A model generated the notes under the pieces. That model was not told the origin of the DNA. It searched no databases and was given only the letters and a program-made list of their open reading frames with translations. Below are positions 26,329 to 34,979 of a DNA stretch of 56,312 nt, one piece after another; the stretch's first letter is position 1; each line of letters begins with the position of its first letter. Made by a program: the position numbers and the translations under genes. The stretch spans positions 1-56,312 of the forward strand of contig CAYXWM010000011.1 in assembly GCA_964468805.1 (NCBI GenBank), read 5' to 3'. The stretch is from CAYXWM01 sp964468805. GTDB taxonomy: Bacteria > Bacillota > Clostridia > Lachnospirales > WRBF01.

Positions 26329-29300
26329 ATGCTCTTTGAATTTAATAATTTCAAATGGGATAAATTCGGACGCATTGAACGGCCGGACCTTATTTTATGC
26401 AACCCAAATAAAATTGAAATCGGTTCAGTTGGTGCTTTTGCCAAAGAAATTAAGCTATCAATTAGGCTTGACGATATTTCGGAATTGACGTTTAAGATGC
26501 CAGAAAAAATATTTAACAAAAACACAGACAAATATGAGGTTACGCCCCATTATTATGATGTAGCGGGCAAGAGATTAATCCGCATTGACCCCTTTGGTTA
26601 TTTCCAATTTGAAAATCCGAGAGAACAAAACGATGGGGTGAGTGTTTGGAAAGAATGCAAGGCTAAAAGCCTTGAAGCTGAATTTATGTTTAAGAATATC
26701 AGCGGTTTTGAAGGCACTTTGCCATTGTATGATTTACTAAACCCAAAAAACCCCGAGACGGTTTTGGGCATTGTTTTGGGGCTAATGCCGTCTTGGAATA
26801 TCGGATATGTGGATAGTAAGGTGTGGGATTATTGGAGAACCTTTAAAATATCACAAAAAAACCTTTACAACTTTATTAAACAGGATATTCAAAAAATTTT
26901 CAGGTGTTTATTCCAATTTGACACGTATAATCGAGAGATAAGCGTTTATGCCGTTGAAACATTGTCTATTGACAGCCGATTATCTTTATCCTTAAACAAT
27001 GTGTTGAAAAGCATTGATATTGAGGAATATTCGGAAGATATTGTAACTTGTCTTGAAGTTTATGGTGCCGGGGATTTAGATATTCGAGAGCTTAACCCAC
27101 GGGGTGACAACAAGCTTTATAATTTCGATTATTTCATGAATGAAAAATGGTTACCGGACGAAACAGAAGCTAATGGCTTAATTGCTAAATGGAACTCTTA
27201 TAAGGATTATTTTGTTCTAAAAAAGACAGAATACGCTGCCCTTACGGTGGAATGGCGAATATATAACGCTTCTTTATTAAATGAGACGGCGAAACTTAAA
27301 AACCTTGAGCGAGAGTATGAAGTGAATAAAAATGCGCAAGGAGCGCTTATTCAAGCAGGGATAACCGGTATGGCTAATTCGCAATATGCCACAAGGCAAA
27401 ACGCTCTGATTAGATTAGACAGAGAAATAACAACACAAAAAGCTTTTGTTGTGGCTATCCAAAAAGACCTTGACCGTATAAACGTTTTATTGGCTGATAT
27501 TAGCGCCGGATTGCAGTTTGATAAATGGTTTACGGCAGACCAGATTAAAACGTTGGCGAGCATTACTTTTGAAGATACTATTACTGCCGATAGTTTTGTT
27601 GTGGTGGATAATGACTTTACAGGCGAACCGATACTTTCGGGATTAATTAACAACGCCACAATTAGCATAAACGGCGGCACAATAAACCTGCCAACAGGCG
27701 GCAGTATATATTTTTGTGAAAATAACACACTTGCCATTAATTATGTAGCTAAATATCCTAACGGAACTACAAAAAATTGCAGTGTGAATGTGAGCACAAA
27801 AAATTGTTTGCTTTCGGTGAATGAACAAAAAAATACGGTGCTTTTGACTGTGAATGTAGCTACCGGAACAGCAAATGACGGGACAAACACATACCCTTTC
27901 AACAATGGCATTTTAACGCTTTCTGCCGCACGACAAGCCATCGCCTATACAAAGGATAGCTTACTGCAAATAAACGCACTGGAGGGCAATATTTACGCTA
28001 CAGAGGCGGTTACAGCATTAGGCAGACAGCAGGTGGTACAGGAACTTTATACTTATGCGGAAGACATTTTCAGCAAGCTTTCAGTGCCTTCATATTCTTT
28101 TGATGTGGATAGTGTTAATTTTTTGTTTATGGAAGTATTTAAGCCTAATTTGGATGATTTAAGGTTGGGAAGCAAGGTTAGCCTTGAATTAACAGAAAAT
28201 AAGTGGGTTTATCCTATTCTTTTGCAGGTTGATATTAATTTTGACAGCGAAGCTAAGATAAATATCAAATTTAGTAATAAACTTAGGTTTGGGGAAAGTG
28301 TTGCGGAACTTGCGGAGTTATTAAACGAAAGTATTAGCCGTGGGAAGGATAGCACAGCTAATAGATTTGATTACAACTCTTTTACCGATAGCGGTGCTAA
28401 TAATGATATAAAATCGTTCATTACGGAAGCTATGAATGCATCTAAAAACGCTATACTTTCAAGCAATAAACAGGAAATAATATTTGACAGCACAGGGATA
28501 AGACTTAGGAAATATGTTTCAGACGGGGTATATTCTCCGGAGCAGTTGTGGCTTAGTAATAATTCTATGGTGTTCACCCGTGATGGATGGAATAATGCGG
28601 CGGCGGCTTTTGGTAAGGTTAATTACGGCGGCAACGAGTTTTATGCCTTGAATGCCGAAGTTTTGGCAGGAAGGAAAATCCTAGGCAACGAAATGGAGAT
28701 AATGGCTAACTCTGCATTTGGTATTAACACTGTTAGTTCTTTTATCTTTAACGGCAACGGGGCCAAGTTCAATAATGCCACTTTGACCGTAAACAGTAGC
28801 CAAAACGGCTTGAATATCGTCCTTGACCCGTTAAATGGAATTTTGATGGGCAGCAATTTGTATTCTTATGATATCGATAAAAATCTTGTGGTTAATCCTA
28901 GCGGAAATAAACTTTTTTGGGCTGATGTTTATGGAAATTTAAACCTAAAAGGCAATATTTTTGCGGAAAACGGCTATTTTAAAGGCGACGTTTATGCCCG
29001 GGATTTGTTTTTGGGCAACAGCTCAAACAGTGTTTTGACCAACTTAGGACAACTTAAAGGGGATATATTGGATTTAAGGAATGCAATTGTGCGGCAGAAT
29101 GGTTATGATAATTTAAACGTTAACTATAACGGCGCTATAACCATCGGCAGCGGAAATACGGCCATTACTATCAACAACGGACGGGTTAGTATGGGCAGCG
29201 GGGTTAGTGTTAGTTGGGATAGTGTTACGAGCAAACCTACTATACCGACTTTGCCTAGTTATATTAAGTCAACTTATATAGACAGTGCTACTGTACAAAG

Positions 29301-29682
29301 CCCAACCATTGCCGGCGGCACGATTACAGGAGGTAGTATAATCGGCGGTACAATAACCGGCTCGACAGTACAAACAGCCGCTTCTGGGGCACGGATTGTG
29401 ATGAATAGTAATGGGATAACATCATTTAGTAGTAGTAACCAAAAAATCGGCTGGTCATTAAATCCTTATTCTTCGGGAGTTGCCGGAAATCTCGAATACT
29501 ATGTTAATAATGCGTTGAGAGCGACGTTTGGGCGTGGCAACGCAGGTGAAAATCTTTTTCAATTTACCTATGATGACGGGGGTTTGAATTTTAAACTTAG
29601 CTATGGTAACCTTACTTGGAACGGTGCAACTTTAGCTACGCAACAATGGGTACAAAGCAACGCTATTGCTCGTTTTGCTTAA
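26329..29682 (+). CDS. Tail-associated protein (Tal, baseplate hub / prophage endopeptidase-like)
   Basis: 1117 residues, starting directly after the Dit stop. The N-terminal about 380 residues form the hub fold (GYFQFENPREQNDGVSVWKE, LDIRELNPRGDNKLYNFDYF), followed by a coiled coil (LKNLEREYEVNKNAQGALIQ) and a long beta-helical or fibre-like C-terminus with Gly-rich repeats (SPTIAGGTITGGSIIGGTIT). The tip would contact the cell surface. No peptidase catalytic motif could be identified with confidence. Its stop overlaps a convergent gene by four bases. Confidence 0.8.
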   Translation: MLFEFNNFKWDKFGRIERPDLILCNPNKIEIGSVGAFAKEIKLSIRLDDISELTFKMPEKIFNKNTDKYEVTPHYYDVAGKRLIRIDPFGYFQFENPREQNDGVSVWKECKAKSLEAEFMFKNISGFEGTLPLYDLLNPKNPETVLGIVLGLMPSWNIGYVDSKVWDYWRTFKISQKNLYNFIKQDIQKIFRCLFQFDTYNREISVYAVETLSIDSRLSLSLNNVLKSIDIEEYSEDIVTCLEVYGAGDLDIRELNPRGDNKLYNFDYFMNEKWLPDETEANGLIAKWNSYKDYFVLKKTEYAALTVEWRIYNASLLNETAKLKNLEREYEVNKNAQGALIQAGITGMANSQYATRQNALIRLDREITTQKAFVVAIQKDLDRINVLLADISAGLQFDKWFTADQIKTLASITFEDTITADSFVVVDNDFTGEPILSGLINNATISINGGTINLPTGGSIYFCENNTLAINYVAKYPNGTTKNCSVNVSTKNCLLSVNEQKNTVLLTVNVATGTANDGTNTYPFNNGILTLSAARQAIAYTKDSLLQINALEGNIYATEAVTALGRQQVVQELYTYAEDIFSKLSVPSYSFDVDSVNFLFMEVFKPNLDDLRLGSKVSLELTENKWVYPILLQVDINFDSEAKINIKFSNKLRFGESVAELAELLNESISRGKDSTANRFDYNSFTDSGANNDIKSFITEAMNASKNAILSSNKQEIIFDSTGIRLRKYVSDGVYSPEQLWLSNNSMVFTRDGWNNAAAAFGKVNYGGNEFYALNAEVLAGRKILGNEMEIMANSAFGINTVSSFIFNGNGAKFNNATLTVNSSQNGLNIVLDPLNGILMGSNLYSYDIDKNLVVNPSGNKLFWADVYGNLNLKGNIFAENGYFKGDVYARDLFLGNSSNSVLTNLGQLKGDILDLRNAIVRQNGYDNLNVNYNGAITIGSGNTAITINNGRVSMGSGVSVSWDSVTSKPTIPTLPSYIKSTYIDSATVQSPTIAGGTITGGSIIGGTITGSTVQTAASGARIVMNSNGITSFSSSNQKIGWSLNPYSSGVAGNLEYYVNNALRATFGRGNAGENLFQFTYDDGGLNFKLSYGNLTWNGATLATQQWVQSNAIARFA

Positions 29683-30209
29683 AATGGGTTTTCTAAATAC
29701 GCGTAAAAATATGTATAAGGGACACGCATTACAAACGCTCTACTACCAATGATTTTTAGGTCATATTCAAATAATACTGAAATAATGTATGTTGGGGATT
29801 TATACGCTAAGTTTTTAATGTATCTTTCTGCATATTCTTTGTATGTGTCTTGGTCTAAGGATAACCATTTTGGCTTAAATTCTTCCTTTGAAAGATTGCC
29901 TGTATAGGCGGCTGAGTAAATCAATTCGCCTTTTGGGGTAATTTCGATTTTGCGTTTTAACCATTCCTCTTCTGTTTCCAACAATTTGATTGTCAAAGAG
30001 CTTACAAACTCTTCATAGGACATTAGTACGGTCTTTGCTTCGTTGGTCAGGGGACTATTTGTGGAGAAGTTTTTGCTTTTGACTATAACTGCGCCTGCAT
30101 CCGCATCACACTCCACAACATACCCCATCTGCTGCAACACCGCTCTAACAGGCATACCCAAAACAATGCCATTTACAAAGTAAAGACCAACGGTCAAATC
30201 AATACACAA
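29679..30209 (-). CDS. Stalk-domain (copper-amine-oxidase N-like) protein, probably 5'-truncated
   Basis: 176 residues on the strand opposite to all late genes. The N-terminus (YFVNGIVLGMPVRAVLQQMG then DADAGAVIVKS) is one stalk domain (VNG ... PVRAVxxxMGxxV). Such proteins normally carry a signal peptide and several repeats; here a TTG start without a clear ribosome site begins in the middle of the domain, so the front is probably missing. It is a lysogeny-expressed cargo (moron) type of insertion between Tal and fibre genes. Confidence 0.6.
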   Translation of the reverse strand: MCIDLTVGLYFVNGIVLGMPVRAVLQQMGYVVECDADAGAVIVKSKNFSTNSPLTNEAKTVLMSYEEFVSSLTIKLLETEEEWLKRKIEITPKGELIYSAAYTGNLSKEEFKPKWLSLDQDTYKEYAERYIKNLAYKSPTYIISVLFEYDLKIIGSRAFVMRVPYTYFYAYLENPF

Positions 30210-30227
30210 ATATGTAAAGGTAACGCA

Positions 30228-30766
30228 ATGATTTTGAGTGGTGAATGGATTTATTACACATACTATTCTTTGTCTAAAAATGCGTTGTATAAAATAAACA
30301 AGAACGGCTCAAATGAAACTCTATCAGTCAAAGAAACATCAATAATCAGCTGGACTTTAGATGACGAATATATTTATTATTCTGCAAAAAGCAACCATTT
30401 ATTCATAAATAGGTATAGACGATAATAATATGACAAAAATTGAAATTAGCGATACGCCGGCTTGGCTAAATGTCGTCAATAAAACAATATTATGTGGATA
30501 TTAATAATAACTACAATATATATAAAATAAATGTTAATGGGTCTAACAAAATAAAAATATTGGACAAAAAATGCGAAAACATTAATGAGTGGATTTATTA
30601 TGCAGATGTTGTGGGTACCTCTTAGAATAAAATAATGTGCGAAGGCACAAACGATAGTGAACTAACCAAAAGTAAATGTTGCAATATAAACATAGCTAAC
30701 GGGTGGGTTTATTTACAAAACAACAAGGATAAATATGCTCTACGATTTATAGATGTGGAAAAATAA
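30228..30766 (+). pseudogene. DUF5050-type beta-propeller protein, broken
   Basis: The first 65 codons from ATG 30228 (AAAGG upstream) read EWIYYTYYSLSKNALYKINK NGS-like repeats, and later frames give NEWIYYADVVG and NGWVYLQNNKDKYALRF, all with the IYYxxxxxxxxLYKIxxDG pattern of DUF5050 propellers. Stops at 30423 and about 30625 plus indels break it. Divergent from the stalk-domain gene by 18 bases, so the two probably arrived together. Confidence 0.6.
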
Positions 30767-30829
30767 GACCTTATACTGTGGTAGGAGGAAGGTTTTATTT
30801 TATTGTAATAAAAATGTAACCGTAACCTC

Positions 30830-30868
30830 TTGACATTTTAGTACTAAAGTACTGCAGTATTTTATGGA
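30830..30868 (+). promoter_or_regulatory. Promoter with tandem AGTACT operator for the RHH-antirepressor module
   Basis: TTGACA at 30830-30835 is followed by GTATTTTAT-like -10 candidates near 30855-30863. Between them AGTACT occurs at 30840 and 30848 and a half site AGTA at 30856, an eight-base periodicity typical of ribbon-helix-helix operators. A ribosome site GGAGGTG follows at 30867. Confidence 0.5.
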
Positions 30869-30877
30869 GGTGAGAAA

Positions 30878-31084
30878 TATTAAAGTTACAAACATTCGGT
30901 TTCTAATAAACTTCACAAGGCTTTAAAAATGTTTCTTTTTGAAAAAGGTCAAACCCTGCAGAAATATATAATTGAACTTATCATAAAAGATATAGGTTTT
31001 AACGACAGTGATCACGATTTATCGGATTATCAAAAAAATAAGAAAGAAACCACCGCCTACCACAGCATAAGGTTTCTCTCTTGA
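30878..31084 (+). pseudogene. Ribbon-helix-helix (Arc/Mnt/CopG-like) regulator, broken
   Basis: After GGAGGTG the frame reads KVTNIRF from an ATT where ATG is expected; one indel near 30905 moves to KLHKALKMFLFEKGQTLQKY and IIELIIKDIG. This matches RHH proteins: a beta strand followed by L-x-x-AL-x-x-x-x-x-x-KG-x-T-x-Q-x-YI. It probably autoregulated the promoter just upstream and the antirepressor behind it. A start-codon change and a frameshift make it a pseudogene. Confidence 0.65.
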
Positions 31085-31131
31085 CCCACATCTATAAAGA
31101 AGTGTAAATCTATCATACATTTCTTTATAGA
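31081..31131 (+). promoter_or_regulatory. Possible promoter with 11-bp inverted repeat upstream of the antirepressor
   Basis: TTGACC at 31081 overlaps the RHH stop; TAAATC/TATCAT lie 18-25 bases on. A perfect inverted repeat TCTATAAAGAA (31091-31101) / TTCTTTATAGA (31121-31131) with a 19-base spacer brackets the presumed -10, so it may be an operator or a transcript hairpin. Confidence 0.45.
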
Positions 31132-31204
31132 TAATGAAAGAATTTTTGTATTGCTACTACGTCTTCTATTCGTGTGTTAGGGTAGAAGGAATTTAAAGAA
31201 AGAG

Positions 31205-32083
31205 ATGTATGGCATGAAAGAATTTAAAGTAATCAAGCAACAACAGGTTTTAGAAAAAGATTTTAAGATTTATGGAACGATTGAAGATCCACTATTTTTA
31301 GCGAAAGATGTTGCCGAATGGATTGAACACAGCAATGCAAGAATGATGTTACATGGCATTGATGATGACGAAAAAATTAAGGTTTCTGCCCCTGTAAACA
31401 ATCCTTACGGGGGGTATCAAGAAGAAGAACAATGGTTTCTCACTGAAAGCGGCTTATACGAAGTTCTTATGCAATCCCGTAAGCCAATTGCAAAAGCCTT
31501 TAAGAAAGAAGTCAAAAGGATACTTAAAACCATTCGCCAAACCGGTGGCTACATAACGACAGGCAGAGAGGAAGAAATGATCGAAAACTATTTCCCCTCT
31601 TTTAGTGAAGATGTAAAGTTGGCAATGGTACTTGACTTGCAGAAAACGAATAAGGCTATTGAAGAACAAGTTGCGAAACAAGCTGAAAAAATAGAAGCAG
31701 ACAAGCCTAAGGTAACCTTTGCCGATGCCGTAGCCGAAAGCGACAACTGCATACTCGTTCGTGAACTCTCAAAATATCTGCGACAAAATGGCGTGGATAT
31801 AGGAGAAACTCGGTTGTTTGAATGGTTACGAGAAAACGGCTATCTTATAAAAAGCAAAGGTTCGGACTGGAACACGCCAACCCAATTTTCAATGAATTTA
31901 GGTTTATTTAAGCTAAAGAAAACCGTAATCATGCAAGCGGACGGCACGGCAAGAGTGAAAGTCACTCCCAAAGTAACGGGAAAAGGGCAACAATATTTTG
32001 TTAATAAACTGTTGAAGGAACAGGCGGAAAAGGAGTTGAATTACAAAACTCTTTTGAATTTGGGGAGGTGTTGGTGTGAGTGA
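31205..32083 (+). CDS. Phage antirepressor (BRO-N plus KilA-C type)
   Basis: 292 residues, intact; ATG 31205 or 31214. BRO-N domain at residues about 10-115 (DPLFLAKDVAEWI, WFLTESGLYEVLMQSRKP, FKKEVKRILKTIRQTGGYI). A Lys/Glu linker is followed by an ant/KilAC domain (VAESDNCILVRELSKYLRQN, RLFEWLRENGYLI, KVTPKVTGKGQQYFVNKLL). Such proteins inactivate the CI-like repressor during induction. The C-terminal domain boundary is duplicated as a fragment at 39709-39771. It overlaps the next gene by eight bases. Confidence 0.85.
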   Translation: MYGMKEFKVIKQQQVLEKDFKIYGTIEDPLFLAKDVAEWIEHSNARMMLHGIDDDEKIKVSAPVNNPYGGYQEEEQWFLTESGLYEVLMQSRKPIAKAFKKEVKRILKTIRQTGGYITTGREEEMIENYFPSFSEDVKLAMVLDLQKTNKAIEEQVAKQAEKIEADKPKVTFADAVAESDNCILVRELSKYLRQNGVDIGETRLFEWLRENGYLIKSKGSDWNTPTQFSMNLGLFKLKKTVIMQADGTARVKVTPKVTGKGQQYFVNKLLKEQAEKELNYKTLLNLGRCWCE

Positions 32084-32501
32084 AGGCAACGCTATAGTCG
32101 TCAGCAATATAATAAACACATACAAGGGCGCGCACACATTAATGACACTTGGGCATTTATGCTTATCTCTGCAGTCAATATTTCATATTCCTAATTCAAA
32201 TAGTAGTTTTAATTATGTCGACAGCGATTTTAATTATGGCTCTGCTTGTTTGAACGACTTTCTAAAAAATTGTTATAGGATAACAAGTGGGAAAAGCAAG
32301 CATAATGTCAGAATGTTTTGGGGAATTATATCCGAGATTGCCGACGCATGGAGCCACGACGATAATACTAAAATTTTAGAATTGATTAAAGAAATAACTG
32401 ACGAAGGGTATGTCAAACAAGCAATTCCAATAAAAAATGCAAAAAAAATTGCATTTCCCAACTGTTTATCAGTTATCAATGGTAGAGATGACAATGAATA
32501 G
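32076..32501 (+). CDS. Hypothetical protein coupled to the antirepressor
   Basis: 141 residues starting inside the antirepressor end (GTG 32076). The C-terminal part (HNVRMFWGIISEIADAWSHD then TKILELIKEITDEGYVKQAI) is helical and faintly resembles the C-terminal domain of abortive-infection proteins, but I would not assign it. 32502-32670 has an open stretch (DLSFASDILGGIMDGNFGGE) without start, a relic, and a weak AAGCG/CGCTT hairpin near 32624-32655. Confidence 0.4.
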   Translation: MSEGNAIVVSNIINTYKGAHTLMTLGHLCLSLQSIFHIPNSNSSFNYVDSDFNYGSACLNDFLKNCYRITSGKSKHNVRMFWGIISEIADAWSHDDNTKILELIKEITDEGYVKQAIPIKNAKKIAFPNCLSVINGRDDNE

Positions 32502-32670
32502 ACCTATCCTTTGCAAGCGACATTTTAGGCGGAATAATGGACGGCAATTTTGGCGGCGAACACGTTTCAGCTTTTACGGGATTAGGTTTTTAAATGCTCT
32601 TCTAAATTAGAAAGTAAAAATTAAGCGTTCTCTTTTTAAGATGGCGCTTTTATTGTGTGGTGATGATTAA

Positions 32671-33306
32671 TTGGCAACATTAAGCGTATATAATATCGGC
32701 GAAACTTATGCGACATGGATAATTGACAATTTAAACAATTCTTTTACGTCTTCATATTATATTAGTGCCGGGGTTACCAATTACACGTTTACAGGTAGCG
32801 GAGTATCTAGCATTGGTGGCATTGCGGGTTCTAAGTATGCTACGAGTTCCGGTGGTTACAGTGTTACCGGGACAGTTTATGGGTTAATACCCGGAACGTC
32901 TTATACTTGGTGGGGATTTGCACAAGCAGCTAACGGGCTTTATTACAACACCGGTGCAGGGCGGTCATTTAGAACGCTTAGCCCTGCACCGGTGCGACCG
33001 CCTAAATTTTATTGGGACAGCGGCACAAAGTATAGGGGTGAGCCCTTTTATTTAACGGCTAGCGAGTGGAATAAATTATTTTCCAATATTAATTTGGTGC
33101 GGGCATATAAAGGTGTAGGAAATTATTACCCGACCGCTGTTTATCGGGGCGATGTGTTTAAGGCTAGTTATTATAATCAAGCCCGATCGGCAATACAAGG
33201 GATTGGAGGCGGCGCGGGATATTATATACCTTATGTTTCTGCGGGTGACGCTATATCTGCATACATGTTGAATATTTTGGTAAGCGAAATTAATGCTGTA
33301 AATTAA
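32671..33306 (+). CDS. Tail tip or fibre protein with fibronectin-like N-domain
   Basis: 211 residues; TTG start after GGTGATGA. The N-terminal about 110 residues look like a fibronectin type III or Ig fold (TYATWIIDNLNNSF, YGLIPGTSYTWWGFAQ). After a Pro-rich linker (SPAPVRPPKFYW) comes an aromatic domain. Located directly before the baseplate-like genes. Virion role likely, exact function unknown. Confidence 0.5.
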   Translation: MATLSVYNIGETYATWIIDNLNNSFTSSYYISAGVTNYTFTGSGVSSIGGIAGSKYATSSGGYSVTGTVYGLIPGTSYTWWGFAQAANGLYYNTGAGRSFRTLSPAPVRPPKFYWDSGTKYRGEPFYLTASEWNKLFSNINLVRAYKGVGNYYPTAVYRGDVFKASYYNQARSAIQGIGGGAGYYIPYVSAGDAISAYMLNILVSEINAVN

Positions 33307-33326
33307 TTTTGAAAGAAGGTTTATTT

Positions 33327-33503
33327 ATGCAAAATTCAAAAAAAATTGAACAGGCTATACAGGCTCTGTCGGAAATTGATATTAAAGGAAAATATTCTCC
33401 CTTACTGGCCGGCGTGTTAGGCATTTTACAAGATGTGAAAAATGATTTAATTGTAAATGAAGCTGTAGAACAATCTGAAACGGACGGTAAAGATGAGTAC
33501 TAA
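33327..33503 (+). CDS. Small protein between baseplate genes (58 aa)
   Basis: ATG 33327 chosen because GAAAGAAGG lies upstream of TTT-ATG; an in-frame TTG exists at 33309. Helical (KKIEQAIQALSEIDIKGKYS) with an acidic end. Its end overlaps the next start by 11 bases. Family not recognised. Confidence 0.45.
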   Translation: MQNSKKIEQAIQALSEIDIKGKYSPLLAGVLGILQDVKNDLIVNEAVEQSETDGKDEY

Positions 33504-34473
33504 TAGAGCCTATACTGTATTGCAACGCCAACATTTTATTGCCGGCGACACACAAAAATATATATTTGAGATATTTGACAAGGAAACGATGCAGCCGGCA
33601 GATTTAAATGGTGCTACAGCCAGATATACATTGGCGAATCAATCAAGCAAGACAGTGGTATTGACTAAGCAAGGGAATATTATACGAGAAAATAACGATA
33701 TTGTAAAATACCCATATAAAGTGTCGGTAGTGCTTGAAAGTGCGGAAACTGTGCATTTATACGGGCCGTTTATACAACAACTTCAAATTACAGATTTTTT
33801 CGGTCAAAGTAAAGAACCGGCAGAAGGAGAAATTGTTATTCAGCGAAATAACGAGCCAATAGTTAACAGCGAATATTGGTATGATAATATTCAAAAAGGC
33901 AGTTTTTATGCCAGCCCTAATAAATATGTTTTACCTTTACATACGAAAGTGCAGGCACGGTTATTTTATGTGAATTCCCTGACGGAAAAGTTGGCTACAC
34001 CGTTATATTCGGACTTGAGTTTTACCAGTAGCGACCCTGCTGTAGCTCAGGTAGAAAACAGCTCTATTAATGCAGCACTAATTACGGCGGTAGGTGTTGG
34101 GCAATGTGAAGTTATTGTCAAAACAATTTCTCGACCGGATATATTTACTGTTATCCGGGTTAGTGTTGAGGATTTAAATAATAAGTGGTATGACAATATT
34201 AAAGCAGGCAGTTTTAGATTTACACCTTTGGAAATTAATATGGCCGTGGACAGTTCACAACAAGTTGCATTGTTATATACCAATGAAGTTACTGGGCATA
34301 ATGCTATGCCTGATTTTACTGACATAGGGTTTGAAAGCGAAAACACAGATATTGTCACGGTTGATAATAGTGGTTTTTTATATGGAGTTGCGGTAGGCAC
34401 AGGGGTTGTGACGGCTTATGTTTTAGAACGACCGGAGATACAAGCACAGTTAATTGTTAATGTAGCCATTTGA
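33493..34473 (+). CDS. Upper-baseplate-like protein with two Ig-like (BIG_2) repeats
   Basis: 326 residues. Residues 8-115 (FIAGDTQKYIFEIFDKETMQ, ADLNGATARYTLANQS, LYGPFIQQLQITDFFG) match the N-terminal domain of BppU-type baseplate proteins. Two tandem Ig-like repeats of about 95 residues follow, each starting YWYDNI or KWYDNI and containing a D-x-x-F-x-S-x-x-x-x-V strand. It probably anchors fibres. A terminator follows. Confidence 0.65.
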   Translation: MSTNRAYTVLQRQHFIAGDTQKYIFEIFDKETMQPADLNGATARYTLANQSSKTVVLTKQGNIIRENNDIVKYPYKVSVVLESAETVHLYGPFIQQLQITDFFGQSKEPAEGEIVIQRNNEPIVNSEYWYDNIQKGSFYASPNKYVLPLHTKVQARLFYVNSLTEKLATPLYSDLSFTSSDPAVAQVENSSINAALITAVGVGQCEVIVKTISRPDIFTVIRVSVEDLNNKWYDNIKAGSFRFTPLEINMAVDSSQQVALLYTNEVTGHNAMPDFTDIGFESENTDIVTVDNSGFLYGVAVGTGVVTAYVLERPEIQAQLIVNVAI

Positions 34474-34490
34474 TAAGCAAAAACCAAAAA

Positions 34491-34520
34491 CCAAGAGCGG
34501 ATATTTTCGCTCTTTTTTTA
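34491..34520 (+). terminator. Intrinsic terminator after the baseplate gene
   Basis: Stem AAGAGCG / CGCTCTT with an eight-base loop, then seven T. It separates baseplate from fibre genes. Confidence 0.75.
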
Positions 34521-34548
34521 TTGTCACAAAAGGAAGGATGAATTTTTT

Positions 34549-34965
34549 ATGATTACAACAGCAGGAAAAAACTTATTGGCGGGTTTTATTTTCCCTCGTA
34601 ACGGGACATTGTTTAATACTTTATGGATTGGTTGGAGTACTACTACACCCAACCTCGACGGAACCGGCGTTACTGAACCTACGACCGTGGGAACGGGGTA
34701 TTCTCGGATACCTGTGCAGGCCAACAATACTGCAAACGGCTTCACTTTGCCTGTAGACGGTTTATGCACCAACCAATCGGTTTTACAATTTGCACAAACC
34801 ACATCTAATTTAGGTGTAGCTACGCATTGGGTTATGTTTTCATCGCAAACAGGCGGTGTACTTTATTTTTATGGCGCTTTACAGACCCCCAGAAGTGTTG
34901 AAAGCGGTACTGTGCTTATTATCCCTGTAGGCGGAGTGGAGATGCAGATAGATAATGCGGTATGA
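34549..34965 (+). CDS. Phage tail fibre or spike-associated protein
   Basis: 138 residues; AAGGAAGG upstream. Beta-rich with TAGKNLLAGFIFPRNGTLFN, GTGYSRIPVQANNTANGF and WVMFSSQTGGVLYFYGAL, a pattern seen in phage proteins annotated as tail fibre or receptor-binding components. The exact family is not certain. Confidence 0.5.
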   Translation: MITTAGKNLLAGFIFPRNGTLFNTLWIGWSTTTPNLDGTGVTEPTTVGTGYSRIPVQANNTANGFTLPVDGLCTNQSVLQFAQTTSNLGVATHWVMFSSQTGGVLYFYGALQTPRSVESGTVLIIPVGGVEMQIDNAV

Positions 34966-34979
34966 AAAGGTGATTATTT

